Source: Synechococcus sp. AG-679-C18 (lineage in GTDB: Bacteria > Cyanobacteriota > Cyanobacteriia > PCC-6307 > Cyanobiaceae). From it: DNA of 64,000 nucleotides. A program made the translations under genes and the position numbers. The notes beneath the pieces are model-generated. The model ran no database searches, had not been told where the DNA came from, and saw only the letters and a program-made list of their open reading frames with translations. The DNA is taken from NCBI GenBank assembly GCA_003210755.1, contig QCUL01000007.1, forward strand, positions 1-64,000. The letters run 5' to 3'. Shown one piece after another: positions 41,989 through 52,717 of this stretch; position 1 is the first letter of the stretch; each line of letters starts with the position of its first letter.

Positions 41989-42432
41989 ATGAATTTTATA
42001 AAGGGCATCGAATTAGCTGTTTCATTTCTTTTTCTAACTGGTGTCACTAGTTGCGAATACAGAGCCTCTTCAATGGAGCAGGCTCAATTAGCTTGCGATC
42101 AGTGGGAAAAGTTAGGAATAAAGGCTTCAGGAACCGTTACGATTCAGCCAGAGCAAACGCAAAAGATGGAACGTGCTTGGGATATTGATACTCAATATAA
42201 CTCGGCTTATGCAGAGAATTGGTTGTTTGTCGAGGAGAAGAGACGAGAGTGGATGTCTAAACCCCAAACTCATGAGTTCACCTCATTGCATTCGAGAGAA
42301 TGTGTGTTGGATAAAAAAACTCAGTATGTCTTAGGAAAAGAGAATAAAGAAATAGCAAGTGGCAACTTCAAGTGGATGGATAATGAGGGTGAATGGGAAA
42401 TCGTTAAGCGTTTTCCCTATAATGCCCTTTAA
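41989..42432 (+). CDS. Hypothetical secreted/lipoprotein, 147 aa
   Basis: N-terminal hydrophobic segment ending in LTGVTSCEY (lipobox-like), then a soluble domain. Confidence 0.55.
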   Translation: MNFIKGIELAVSFLFLTGVTSCEYRASSMEQAQLACDQWEKLGIKASGTVTIQPEQTQKMERAWDIDTQYNSAYAENWLFVEEKRREWMSKPQTHEFTSLHSRECVLDKKTQYVLGKENKEIASGNFKWMDNEGEWEIVKRFPYNAL

Positions 42433-42632
42433 ACTGTCTAATTTTATTTTTTTGCAAGAAATTTTTTTAATGATATTAATGTTTAACTTAGGCGTTCTTA
42501 AATTGGAAGTCAAAAATTTCTAAAATCCTGAAAAGTTTATTCTGAACTGGTATTCGTGATTTCACAAAAATAACAACAATCAGCATAATTTTTGGTTTCT
42601 TGTTTAAATGATTGAAATGAATTACTTCTGAT

Positions 42633-43169
42633 TTAATAATCATTATTAAGCTTATAGATGCTCAGTCTTAAAACAGGCCCTAGTGATTTTGATGGTATTG
42701 ATAATTTTGAATCAGGATAAAAACTTGATGACCATTCGTAAATACCTTGTCTTGGGTTATTGCTTGGAATTACAACGCTTGCAGTTTGGCCAGGTTTAAT
42801 TGATGGAGTAAAGATAATCCTAATAGATTTTTGTTTATCATCTATCTTTATTTTTGCTAGTCCAGTTTTTCCCTTTTTACGTAAATTATAAGGGCCTTCA
42901 TAGACTGATGTTTTTGATGTTTGCCAATCCCAGGTTTGTGTTCCACTAATTTGTAACAGTGAGATCTGTTTCAAATTTGCTCCTGCATCTCTCGGTAATT
43001 CAAATGAAATAACAGGGTATGATCGTTGATATGCATTTTTATATGCACTATTAATGGATATATTAGTAGGAGGATTAGTAAAAAATTCTTGCCCATTTAA
43101 CTCTACTGCAATTGATGCAGAGGGTTGTATCGCTAAAACGAGAAGTGTATATAGTGAATTTTTTGTCAT
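42633..43169 (-). CDS. DUF2808 family secreted protein
   Basis: Signal peptide; YPVISFELPRDAGANLKQISLLQISG...VYEGPYNLRKKGKTGLAKIKI resembles DUF2808. Confidence 0.75.
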   Translation of the reverse strand: MTKNSLYTLLVLAIQPSASIAVELNGQEFFTNPPTNISINSAYKNAYQRSYPVISFELPRDAGANLKQISLLQISGTQTWDWQTSKTSVYEGPYNLRKKGKTGLAKIKIDDKQKSIRIIFTPSIKPGQTASVVIPSNNPRQGIYEWSSSFYPDSKLSIPSKSLGPVLRLSIYKLNNDY

Positions 43170-43529
43170 TGATATTATGATCTCCTAATTAGTATGTAAA
43201 TTGGGCTGTTTATTCTAACCTCTTGATTTCTATGCTTTCGTTTGTTTTTGTTTTTTGTATCATTTTTTACATGCTTCTCAATGGATCTTGTAGGGTAACC
43301 TGTGCTGAATACTATTCTTTTAGTGGAGATTGCTTTTTCGATAACTAATTTCATTTGTCGTTTGCCTGTTACTTTTTTAGTCATTTATTTATTAACGAAA
43401 TTATCTCATAGAATTCTTATTCCCTTAACATTAAGTTATCAGCGTCTTTGATTCGATTGAACTATTGATATTCTATTCTATTTCTTATGAAAAGGTCAAT
43501 AGTCTCAATTATCACACCTATACAGTTTG

Positions 43530-43672
43530 TCGAAGCGTAATTTTAAGTCAGCTCGGTTTGGATATCTGAGCAATTTCTCTACTGCAAAGAGTCGTTCCCT
43601 GGGCAGTAGGGAAATTCAGTCATAATGAGCTGTGTTGACTCTTGAATGAGTTTTCAATAGCTCATTTTTTAT
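43530..43672 (+). ncRNA. Candidate small RNA with two hairpins ending in a terminator
   Basis: Hairpin AATTTC-T-CTACTGC/GCAGTAG-G-GAAATT (43572-43616) followed by terminator ATGAGCT...AGCTCATTTTTT (43625-43670); possible -10 CTATACAGT upstream; no ORF. The 5' end is an estimate. Confidence 0.55.
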
Positions 43673-43933
43673 CCCCTTTTTTGTCCTTTATCTTGATTAA
43701 TTAAGTATTGTTGATTTTAATTTATTTGTAAATCTTACTGATTTCCAACCCTTTCTTCCACTTCTACGAACTTGCTTCATATTTATTTTTTATTAACTAT
43801 TATTTTTTTGTGATGATCGAGAGTAGGCCTTACTATCAATTATCAAATTCAATATAGGTAAATATTTGTTGATAGCTCTTTTATCTTGTCAAGCTATCAG
43901 GGATTGTGTATAATATTGCTTATAACGTAATCA

Positions 43934-44173
43934 ATGTTTATGGTGCCAGGTGAGAAAGATTTTTTACATTATTCAAGAAAAGAAATGGTTGATGCGCTCT
44001 CTTCCAAATGGAGTTCTATCCGTTCTGAATCTAAAATTGATAGGCATTTATCTGTTGAGCAGTTTAGAGACCTTGCCCGTACAGAAACGGATGATGAGCT
44101 TTTGTTTGATTGTTATAATTCTGCTAATAATGAAGGTATCTCTTTAAGCGAATTTATGGATCGTTACGTTTAA
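43934..44173 (+). CDS. Hypothetical protein, 79 aa
   Basis: Protein-like acidic/helical composition (ALSSKWSSIRSESKIDRHLSVEQFRDLARTETDDELLFDCYNSANNEGISLSEFMDRYV). Confidence 0.55.
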   Translation: MFMVPGEKDFLHYSRKEMVDALSSKWSSIRSESKIDRHLSVEQFRDLARTETDDELLFDCYNSANNEGISLSEFMDRYV

Positions 44174-44238
44174 TTTTTGTACTCGATTCTTCTATCATTA
44201 TTATTTAAGTCAATTCATAGTTTTATAGAATATGTTTG

Positions 44239-44535
44239 TCAATCATTTGCCAAGCCGTCCAATCCGTAAAGGACATGAGATATCTCCCCAACGTCTACCC
44301 AACGAATTTGTTCATCATCCACATCAATGACTTGGATGATTTTGTTTCCACTTGCGTCTCTAGCTTCTTGATCGCATGACATGATTTGTCCCATCCACCA
44401 ACCTTGATCACGCTTGAGATCAACCTGATTTTCTCCTTTGATAATGATGTAATCACCTGGCTTTACACCTAGAAATGCTGGGTATGCAACCTGACCAAAT
44501 GGAAATGGTGTTCGTCCCCTTCCTTGGTTATTCAT
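44239..44535 (-). CDS. DUF3104 family protein
   Basis: YPAFLGVKPGDYIIIKGENQVDLKRDQGWWMGQIM...IRWVDVGEISHVL matches the picocyanobacterial DUF3104 pattern. Confidence 0.75.
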   Translation of the reverse strand: MNNQGRGRTPFPFGQVAYPAFLGVKPGDYIIIKGENQVDLKRDQGWWMGQIMSCDQEARDASGNKIIQVIDVDDEQIRWVDVGEISHVLYGLDGLAND

Positions 44536-44966
44536 AATTTCCTCCTAATCTTCCTCTGCTCTAACCCAGGCTCGCTGAAAAAGCTAGTTTTGATAGCGAA
44601 ATATGAAGCAAATCTAAAGAGCCGGTTTGTTTCCGGCATTTGTTTGGACTCCAGCATTTTGTTCATTATATATATTGTTTGATATTTTCTCTTTTAAAAA
44701 TATTAACCGAATTCTACCTTGTATTTTAATCTCTACTATTTATATTTCATTTGTCTGGGGCTCCTCGAACTTATAGCAAACCTTTGAATATCACGTATGC
44801 TTTTTAGCTGATGCAACGTTTACTCTTTTCATAATTCTATGTATAGCTTGTATCGGATGCGGACTTGCATTTTTCTATTTATCTTCTAGTTTTATTTGCT
44901 TATATTTTGCATTGTCTAATTATAATTTTTGTTTGATCTAGCCTTGTTGTGAGGTTTTCTTCTGTT

Positions 44967-45773
44967 TTATGATAGTTTGTCGCGTTGCATTGGTTGATTT
45001 AATTGATTTTTGATTAGTTGGTTGAACTTGATTAATTGTTCGTCGCTAAGTTTCTGTCTTGACGTCTCGTCAAATTTTTTTTGGAGGAACTCTTTTGCGT
45101 CCTCTTTTTTCCATCCTAACTTTTGGATTATAGTATCTCCTTCAAGAATTAAATTGCCTCTTTTGTGTGGAATAGGAGCTATATCTGCATTGACTCCTTT
45201 GTGTGGAATAGGAGCTATATCTGCATTGACTCCTTTTTCGAATTTTGTGAGTTGACTTAGAAAGGAAACGATATCACTATATTTTGTCAGCTTGTGCCGA
45301 CTTCCGTGACCATAGGCTCTTTCAAGAAAAATCTGCTCTTTGTCTCGGTTCCAGCCGATACGCTTAAGTTGCATGTCGATGGCTGTTAGTTCTTCGCTCC
45401 AATCTTCCGGGTCTGTTGGCGCCTCATTCGTTTCTTGGTTTGCTTTCGTTGCTTCCTTTTCTTGGATTTGGTGTGTTGTTTGTGGATTTCTTTCGCTTAG
45501 ATTTCGTTTCTTGCTTAATTCTTGAGCTGTTAACCTGCTCGCTTCTTTTTTTTCAGGTTGGTTCTTGCTCTCAGTTTCTCTCGTTTTAGTTTCGTGGCTT
45601 TGTTCGTAGCCCTTGATTCGTTCTATCAACCGTTGTCGAGCGCTGTCTTCAGCTTGCTCTGCACTGGCTGCCTCTCCTAGGCTGCTGCCTAGAGACAGTT
45701 CACCATCAAAGCCCGTCACTCGGACGATGCATCGTGTGGAATCGATGAAGCAAATTTTGACCTTTGTCCTCAT
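44967..45773 (-). CDS. Hypothetical protein, 268 aa, with internal tandem repeat
   Basis: N-terminal RCIVRVTGFDGELSLGSSLGEAASAEQAEDSARQRLIERI, charged linker, and a duplicated KGVNADIAPIPH peptide. Confidence 0.65.
   Translation of the reverse strand: MRTKVKICFIDSTRCIVRVTGFDGELSLGSSLGEAASAEQAEDSARQRLIERIKGYEQSHETKTRETESKNQPEKKEASRLTAQELSKKRNLSERNPQTTHQIQEKEATKANQETNEAPTDPEDWSEELTAIDMQLKRIGWNRDKEQIFLERAYGHGSRHKLTKYSDIVSFLSQLTKFEKGVNADIAPIPHKGVNADIAPIPHKRGNLILEGDTIIQKLGWKKEDAKEFLQKKFDETSRQKLSDEQLIKFNQLIKNQLNQPMQRDKLS
45162..45233. repeat. Perfect 36-bp tandem duplication (2 copies) within the CDS at 44967-45773
   Basis: tttgtgtggaataggagctatatctgcattgactcc at 45162-45197 and again at 45198-45233. 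Confidence 0.97.
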
Positions 45774-45810
45774 GCCTCTGAAGAGCGGAAATCATTTCTA
45801 AACTGTACAA

Positions 45811-46548
45811 ATGGATTCTGCTGCCCTTCACTCATTCATCCCTCTTTTTGATGGGGCTGATCGATGGGCTGAGCTCTTACCTCTTCTTCCAGTGCTTGTG
45901 GCCTTGGAAATTTTGCTCTCTGCTGACAATGCTATTGCTTTAGCAGCTGTTGTCCGTAAGCAAAACGATCCAATTAAGGAAAGAAAAGCCTTAAATCTAG
46001 GGATTTCAATTGCATTTTTCTTGCGTGTTGGTCTGATTTTAATGGCTAAGTGGGTTTTAGAGTTTCGTCCATTACAGCTTTTGGCGGGTTTATACTTATT
46101 ATGGTTATTTATTTCACATGTTTGGTTTCATGGGAGCAATACTTCTACCGATTATAATGATATTGATTCTAACTCGAAAATTTCTTTTGCCGGAACAATT
46201 TTAACCTTAGCGTTAACTGATTTTGCTTTTTCTCTTGATAGTGTAGCAGCTGCAATAGCCATTAGTGATCAACTTTTACTTGTTGTTATTGGTGCTTTGA
46301 TCGGCGTAGTGGCGTTGCGATTTACATCTGGATTGTTTATTCGCTGGCTCCAAATTTTCCCACGTTTAGAGTCTGCTGGTTTTACAGCTGTTGGATTAGT
46401 CGGTTTCAAGCTCATTGTCACTCTAGTGATTACTGATTTACATCCATCTGAATGGTGGACGTTGTTGGCAGTTGCTTTGCTGATTGCTTGGGGCTTTTCA
46501 GAGAGGCTACCAATTTTAGTAAAGAAACTTGAATCAGATGCTTGTTGA
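45811..46548 (+). CDS. TerC family integral membrane protein
   Basis: VALEILLSADNAIALAAVVRK and LALTDFAFSLDSVAAAIAISDQ are TerC-type motifs. Confidence 0.88.
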   Translation: MDSAALHSFIPLFDGADRWAELLPLLPVLVALEILLSADNAIALAAVVRKQNDPIKERKALNLGISIAFFLRVGLILMAKWVLEFRPLQLLAGLYLLWLFISHVWFHGSNTSTDYNDIDSNSKISFAGTILTLALTDFAFSLDSVAAAIAISDQLLLVVIGALIGVVALRFTSGLFIRWLQIFPRLESAGFTAVGLVGFKLIVTLVITDLHPSEWWTLLAVALLIAWGFSERLPILVKKLESDAC

Positions 46549-46879
46549 ATTACGTCATATTGTTGATCAACATTTGATTGATCGATATGAATGGGATGAT
46601 TCTCCATCTCCTGGGGTTTGGTTTGTTCACGATACACAAAGTTATTTAGTGATGCAACGACGCCATCGCTATAAACTTATTAATGGGCAGTATGTATTGT
46701 CTTTGACAATACTTTTAGTTAAGCAACAACGCCAACCTACTGATGCAACCTATGTAGGTCATGGATGGGTGATTGGAGATCCTGAGTGTCGTTTTAATGC
46801 TCTGAGTCCTTTGCTTCGTTGTGCTGTTCTTCCTGAAGGGCCTTGTGATTTTTGTATGCATCGCGATCATCGCATATGA
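46529..46879 (+). CDS. Conserved hypothetical protein, 116 aa
   Basis: Overlaps the 3' end of terC on the same strand; DSPSPGVWFVHDTQSYLVMQRRHRYKLINGQYVLSLTILLVKQQ. Confidence 0.6.
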   Translation: MNQMLVELRHIVDQHLIDRYEWDDSPSPGVWFVHDTQSYLVMQRRHRYKLINGQYVLSLTILLVKQQRQPTDATYVGHGWVIGDPECRFNALSPLLRCAVLPEGPCDFCMHRDHRI

Positions 46880-47507
46880 GTTGTCTTAACTTTTAATTGT
46901 TGATTGTTATTTGGTGTAGTTTTCTTTTGTTTGATCCGTAACTCTATCTTTAACTGTTTTTGAATTAATTTTTTGCTAATTAATTCTTTCCGTTTGGTTT
47001 TGTGCTTTTCTGTCTCATTATTGTTACCCGCTAATCATTGATTTTTTGCTTTTGTTTCTGCTGAGCCTTCTAAAAGTTAAATTGTTTTGTAGTCTTAGGT
47101 TTGTTTTTTATTTAACTCCCTGTTTTGAGTTCGAGCTATTGGAGGACTTGCTCAATTTTACTTCAGGCTCAAAACTTTCAATATTGATTTCTATTTTTAA
47201 TCTCGTACTTGTCTTGTATCGTGGTGATAAGTTTATGTATGCTTTTTGTCTCTTTTCTAATGTCTGATGATTTTTTCTATTTTTTATCGATCTTTTGAAA
47301 TTCGTCATTTGCTGTTGACTGGTTTTCTGATGCAGAGTTTTGATTGATGTTGAAGTTATTTTTTCAATTCATTTGCATTAAGACATCATTATCAATGAGT
47401 GTCTTGATCAAATTTGAAGTCAAGTGAGTTGTTTTTTCGATTTTCTGATGGTGCGGATCTAGGGTGAGCAATTCGCCCTTCTAGCTATTTCCCCTTCCTC
47501 TCTTGCC

Positions 47508-48776
47508 ATGGAGTCCTCCGCGCCTGGTTTTGATTCCCTTGGTCTGAGCCAGCCTCTGCTAAAGGCTTTGTGTGAGAAGGGTTATATCTCTCCTTCTCCG
47601 ATTCAGTCTCAGGCCATTCCCGCTGTGATAGCAGGGCGAGATGTTATGGCTGCAGCACAAACGGGTACTGGAAAAACTGCTGGCTTCACACTACCAATGT
47701 TGGAGCGTCTTACCCATGGAGCTCGGCCTGGTCGTGCCCAAATTCGTGCCTTGGTGCTGACTCCTACCCGCGAACTTGCGGCTCAGGTTTTGGATAGCGT
47801 TCGTGATTACAGCCGCCATCTTTCTATTACCAGTGATGTGGTTTTTGGTGGTGTCAAGATCAACCCTCAAATCCAGCGTTTGCAAAAGGGTGTTGATGTT
47901 TTGGTTGCAACTCCTGGCAGGTTGTTGGATCTGTTCCAGCAGGGTGCTCTTCGTTTCGATCGTGTTGAATTTCTAGTTCTTGATGAAGCTGATCGGATGC
48001 TTGATATGGGCTTCATCCATGACATTCGGCGAGTCATTTCTCGATTGCCTGATCGCCGTCAAACATTGATGTTTTCAGCTACTTTTAGTCCACCTATTCG
48101 TAAATTAGCTACTGGATTGCTTGATCATCCTGTTCAAATACAAGTTGCACCTGCTAATCAAACAGTTCGCTCTGTCGATCAAGTTGTACACCCCTGTGAT
48201 ATGGCTCGTAAAACCGATTTGTTGACTCACCTGATTCGTAGCTCTGATTTGAAACAGGTGTTGGTTTTTTCGCGTACTAAACATGGAGCCAATCGAGTTG
48301 TCGAACGGCTTTGTCAGCAAGGGCTTTTGGCTTCTGCTATCCATGGCAATAAAAGTCAGGGTGCTCGGACTCGAGCACTGCAGGGTTTTAAGGATGGTTC
48401 TGTACGGGTTCTAGTCGCTACTGATATTGCAGCTCGAGGCATTGACATTCAGCAGCTCCCTCATGTCGTGAATCTTGATTTGCCAAATGTTCCAGAGGAC
48501 TATGTTCATCGGATTGGTCGCACTGGGAGAGCAGGCGAAACAGGTCATGCCATTTCCCTCGTTGCTGCAGAGGAGACATTGTTGTTGAAGGCCATTGAAC
48601 GTTTGACTGGTGAGTCCCTTCGCCGGGAGAATGTGCCTGGGTTTGAACCCAGTATTCTTAATGCTCCTCCACTTGATCTGAGTGGAGGACGTGGACGTCG
48701 TCGTCCAGGTCAATCTCCAAAAGGATCATCCCGCCGCCGCCAAGATTCTCGCAGCACTAGAACGTATCGTCGTTAG
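47508..48776 (+). CDS. DEAD-box ATP-dependent RNA helicase
   Basis: [58 protein letters not shown]. Confidence 0.95.
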   Translation: MESSAPGFDSLGLSQPLLKALCEKGYISPSPIQSQAIPAVIAGRDVMAAAQTGTGKTAGFTLPMLERLTHGARPGRAQIRALVLTPTRELAAQVLDSVRDYSRHLSITSDVVFGGVKINPQIQRLQKGVDVLVATPGRLLDLFQQGALRFDRVEFLVLDEADRMLDMGFIHDIRRVISRLPDRRQTLMFSATFSPPIRKLATGLLDHPVQIQVAPANQTVRSVDQVVHPCDMARKTDLLTHLIRSSDLKQVLVFSRTKHGANRVVERLCQQGLLASAIHGNKSQGARTRALQGFKDGSVRVLVATDIAARGIDIQQLPHVVNLDLPNVPEDYVHRIGRTGRAGETGHAISLVAAEETLLLKAIERLTGESLRRENVPGFEPSILNAPPLDLSGGRGRRRPGQSPKGSSRRRQDSRSTRTYRR

Positions 48777-49812
48777 CTCTTGGATGCATTGGGTCGATGA
48801 ACCGATCTGATATCGATGTCTGCAATTGTTGTTTGAGTGCGTCTCCATTGCATCGACTCTTTCCTTCAAGCTGAGCCTCTCGAATCACGATCGGACAACC
48901 TGACGTGCTGACTACGATTCCTACACCTTTCACGCAAGCGAGGATTGTTCCTGGAATATGAGCGCCAGTGGGCCATTGTCCAAGTAGTGGTTGGACTTCA
49001 GTCGAAATCTGCTCTCTGAGTCGTTCGATCAGTGGTTCGCAGTTCAGTATTTTGACTCGTTTATTGTTCCAATATGTGTATGTATTTGGATATAATGCCA
49101 TCACCCTACGATGAATTGAAAGTGCTGATTCTGACCAGTAAATTCTGTAATCCTCTTTGGTTAGCATTCTTGCGTAACACATTGTTCCGGATCGATTGCT
49201 TTGTTCAATAACATTTAATCTGTTGTGGCGCTCTTTTTCTGGACCACGGCCTCCTGATTCAATTAAAGGGATAGCTTCCAGCATGAGTTCTGCAGTGAGA
49301 GAGCTCATGCGCTCGGCCAATGTGTGAGCGTTGTCCAATAAATCAATTGAGAGGTTCCGTTCTATCAGAATCGGTCCAGTGTCGAGTCCCTCTTCCATGG
49401 CCATCACCCCGACGCCAGTCTCGGTATCACCTTCTAACAAAGCCCATTGAATTGGCCCCGCTCCGCGCCAGCGTGGAAGAAGTGATCCATGACCATTCCA
49501 GCACCCAAACGGTGGTTGGTTCAGAACACTTTTTGGCAAGATTTGTCCATAAGCAACAACTACAGATAGGTCTGCCCCAAGATTGGCAAGTTGTTGTAGA
49601 CAGCGTTCATCTTTTCTGATTCTCTCCGGAGTAAAAACGTTTAGGTGGAGTTCCAGTGCTTTTGTTTTGATGGGTGATGGGATCAATGTTTTACCTCGAC
49701 CACGCCTTTTATCTGGTTGTGTAACGACTCCCACTACCGAATGCCCCGCTTGATGCAGTGCCTCGAGTGTCGGCACTGCATAACGGGGAGTACCCCAGAA
49801 CAAAACATTCAT
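48757..49812 (-). CDS. fmt: Methionyl-tRNA formyltransferase
   Basis: [84 protein letters not shown]. Confidence 0.96.
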   Translation of the reverse strand: MNVLFWGTPRYAVPTLEALHQAGHSVVGVVTQPDKRRGRGKTLIPSPIKTKALELHLNVFTPERIRKDERCLQQLANLGADLSVVVAYGQILPKSVLNQPPFGCWNGHGSLLPRWRGAGPIQWALLEGDTETGVGVMAMEEGLDTGPILIERNLSIDLLDNAHTLAERMSSLTAELMLEAIPLIESGGRGPEKERHNRLNVIEQSNRSGTMCYARMLTKEDYRIYWSESALSIHRRVMALYPNTYTYWNNKRVKILNCEPLIERLREQISTEVQPLLGQWPTGAHIPGTILACVKGVGIVVSTSGCPIVIREAQLEGKSRCNGDALKQQLQTSISDRFIDPMHPRANDDTF

Positions 49813-49822
49813 TTCTGTTGGC

Positions 49823-51190
49823 TCAGGCTTCTCCGGTGATTGCTAAACCATCGATCCACACATGGGGTGAAACACCTTGATGTGTCACGACAGTGTCATG
49901 TTCTAAATGAACGATGCCGTTCAGTACATCTCGAATGTCTCCAGCGATTGTGGCTGCTTCAACAGAAATCCTTTCACCATTTTTAACTAACCAGCCATCA
50001 AAAGGAAGGGAAAAGGCTCCTTGGCTTGCTTTTACTCCAGCATGGAGTGCATTCAAACTCTCAATTAAGACAAAGGTATTTTGCTCGTGGCGATGGTCTA
50101 GATGGTCTGCCGAAGAGCTCATTCCGTTACTGTGGCTTACTTCAAACCAATCAGGGCCAACAGACACTTTGGCTCCAAGCCCAGCGTGTCCGGTTGGCTT
50201 TACCCCAAACTGCCGAGCCGTGGCCTCTGAGTGAAGAAGATTTTCCAGCTTGCCGTTACCGATCAAACAAAGACGTTTGGTTGGAGTACCTTCCCCATCA
50301 AAGGAAGCAGCTCCAACATGTGCTGGATGCAGGCCATTGTCATGAAGGTTAAAAAATGGAACAGCTATTTGTTGGCCAAGAGAATCTTTATTATTCAGGC
50401 TGACGCCATCAAGAATCGATCTTGCATTCATCATGCTGCTGAAGGCGCCTAGCAGATCAAGAAATGCTTCCGGGGTAAAACACACCAAGTAGCGACCAGT
50501 ATCGATTGGTTGATAATTGAGGTGACTAATTGTGCGATCAGCTGCTTCATTAATACAACCTGTTAAATCAAGGTCAGAACTTCCAAGGGCAACTCGAACG
50601 GCTCCACCGCTTCTTGGTTTTCTACCTTTTTCTTCAGCTCGTGCATAGAGGTACAAACTTGCCTGTGTTCGCTGCATGTGACGCAAAGCACCATCACTAT
50701 TAAGGTAAATTCGTTCGCTACTTCCTTCGCTTAGACCGTTGTAAGGAACAGTTTCAATCGCAGAGTGCTTTGCAAGTAGTTCGCATTCCACCTCTTTGAG
50801 TGTGCATAGCAAGGTTTGTATGCTTTGTGCTGCTTTGAGTGGACGATCGAGCTCTGGGATCGGAGCTGTTGCCAAGGGTGAAAATCCTGGAATATCTCCT
50901 GCATTTCCAAAAAAACTGGCTTGATAAGCTCCGCTTAAGGCTTTTTCAAGGCCATCAGGCGAGAGATCAGAGGTGCTGGTCACACCAACTAAGCCCTTTT
51001 CATTCCACACGCGCAAAGTGATTGAACTGCGCTGTGCGGCTTTCATCTGTTTAGCTTCTCCTCGATCCACTTGAACGGATGCATTCATTCCTCGACTGGC
51101 TCCTAGATCCCACTGATGAATTCCTTCCCGAGTTGCAAGGGTATGGAGCTGATCACGTAGATCTTTCACATTGAGAGGTGCGTTGGTCAT
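49823..51190 (-). CDS. tldE: TldE/PmbA-type subunit of the TldD/E protease
   Basis: PmbA-like organisation, lacks the HExxxH motif, adjacent to TldD. Confidence 0.82.
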   Translation of the reverse strand: MTNAPLNVKDLRDQLHTLATREGIHQWDLGASRGMNASVQVDRGEAKQMKAAQRSSITLRVWNEKGLVGVTSTSDLSPDGLEKALSGAYQASFFGNAGDIPGFSPLATAPIPELDRPLKAAQSIQTLLCTLKEVECELLAKHSAIETVPYNGLSEGSSERIYLNSDGALRHMQRTQASLYLYARAEEKGRKPRSGGAVRVALGSSDLDLTGCINEAADRTISHLNYQPIDTGRYLVCFTPEAFLDLLGAFSSMMNARSILDGVSLNNKDSLGQQIAVPFFNLHDNGLHPAHVGAASFDGEGTPTKRLCLIGNGKLENLLHSEATARQFGVKPTGHAGLGAKVSVGPDWFEVSHSNGMSSSADHLDHRHEQNTFVLIESLNALHAGVKASQGAFSLPFDGWLVKNGERISVEAATIAGDIRDVLNGIVHLEHDTVVTHQGVSPHVWIDGLAITGEA

Positions 51191-51192
51191 GG

Positions 51193-52662
51193 TCAGCGGC
51201 CTCCAACAGTGATCGAATCAACCTTGATGTGGGGTTGCCCCACCGTGACAAAAATGCTTCCGCTCACCGACCCGCAGTATCCAGCGGCTAGATCGAGATC
51301 ATTTGCACACATTGAAATCCTTGGCATGACTTCTTTGGCTTCACCAATCAGTGTTGCTCCTTTAACAGCTCTGCCAAGTTGACCGTTTTCAATGATGTAT
51401 CCCTCTTCCACAGAAAAATTAAATTGCCCCGTAGGCCCCACACTTCCACCACCCATGGACTTGCAATACAAGCCACTGTCGACGGATTCAATCAGATCAT
51501 CTGTGCTGTGAGGGCCTGCTGCGATGTAGGTGTTACGCATGCGGCTCGCTGCTGCAAAGCCATGATTTTGTCTTCTGCCACTTCCGGTGCGTGCATGTCC
51601 GGTGCGCAATTCACCAGCCCGATCACTCAAAAATCTCTTCAATACACCTTGTTCAATTAAGACAGTGCTTTGCGACTCCATTCCTTCATCATCCATGGAG
51701 AGAGATCCGAAGGCTCCATTGCTAAGTCCTTCATCGATAGCGGTCACAGCTGGATTGGCAATCGTTTCCCCAACTTGATCAGCAAAAGGTGTCGTGCCAC
51801 GTTCAACTTGTGTGGTTTCGAGAAGATGACCACATGCTTCATGGAAAATCACCCCCCCAAAACGATTAGCTAGTACCACCGGCATTTGACCTCCATCTAC
51901 ATAATCGGCACGAAGCATGGAGGCTGCGCTGTTACACACTTCATTGGCAGCTGCATCCACATCCCATTCACGTAAGTCATCGGGTCGGTCGCTTGATCCA
52001 AAACGACGAGCAATGCTGGCGCGATGCTCACCATCTGCAGCTAAGACGCTGAGTCCACTGGATTGATGCAAGCGAATGTCTCGGGAGAATGTACCGTCAC
52101 TGGCGGCAACGAGAACCTCCTGCCAATCACGAGAAAAGCTTCCTCGACGAACCTCGAGATGGCGTCCGAACTGATCTAGTCGAGCTGTTCCCTCAAGAAG
52201 ACGTTGGGTGATTTCACTAAGGTCAGGAGAATTAGTCAGCCAAGAGTCTTTGTCAGCACCAAAATCTTTGAGTTGATGTAGGCCCTGAAAGCCACTGTCA
52301 GGCAGTAACGCATTGTGCTCTAACTCGAGCATTGCCAAAGCTTGATCAAGGGCTTGAGTAAGACCAGAAGCGCTTAGATCGTTCGTGCTGACAAAACCGT
52401 CTCGATGTCCGAGGAATACTCGAATCCCTGCTCCCATCCCGAATGAAGGCGAAACGCTAGTGATACGTTCCTGTTCGGCCAGAACACCAAGATGATCTGT
52501 GCGTTCTAAAAAAACTTCTACTAGGTCAGCACCCGCTCTGACTCCTGTCTGGAGTAATGATTCCAGGCGTTCTTTCCAGGGTGTATGACTCGGATCCAGG
52601 CTGAATGTCAGGCCTAGAGCGGGATGGGTGTCGACCAAGCCCCTCATTTGCATCAGACCCAA
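51193..52662 (-). CDS. tldD: TldD metalloprotease
   Basis: FGGVIFHEACGHLLETTQVERGTTPFADQVGE with HExxxH; GRRQNHGFAAASRMRNTYI. Confidence 0.92.
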   Translation of the reverse strand: MGLMQMRGLVDTHPALGLTFSLDPSHTPWKERLESLLQTGVRAGADLVEVFLERTDHLGVLAEQERITSVSPSFGMGAGIRVFLGHRDGFVSTNDLSASGLTQALDQALAMLELEHNALLPDSGFQGLHQLKDFGADKDSWLTNSPDLSEITQRLLEGTARLDQFGRHLEVRRGSFSRDWQEVLVAASDGTFSRDIRLHQSSGLSVLAADGEHRASIARRFGSSDRPDDLREWDVDAAANEVCNSAASMLRADYVDGGQMPVVLANRFGGVIFHEACGHLLETTQVERGTTPFADQVGETIANPAVTAIDEGLSNGAFGSLSMDDEGMESQSTVLIEQGVLKRFLSDRAGELRTGHARTGSGRRQNHGFAAASRMRNTYIAAGPHSTDDLIESVDSGLYCKSMGGGSVGPTGQFNFSVEEGYIIENGQLGRAVKGATLIGEAKEVMPRISMCANDLDLAAGYCGSVSGSIFVTVGQPHIKVDSITVGGR

Positions 52663-52717
52663 TTATGGAGAACCGCGGAGGAAAACGGAGGCGAACACCC
52701 TGTTCGGTGATCCGCTT

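Noticed and set aside
43175-43384. 69-aa Lys/Arg/Asn-rich minus-strand ORF
   Set aside because: Composition resembles AT-rich noncoding sequence; no motif. Not confidently excluded, but unsupported.
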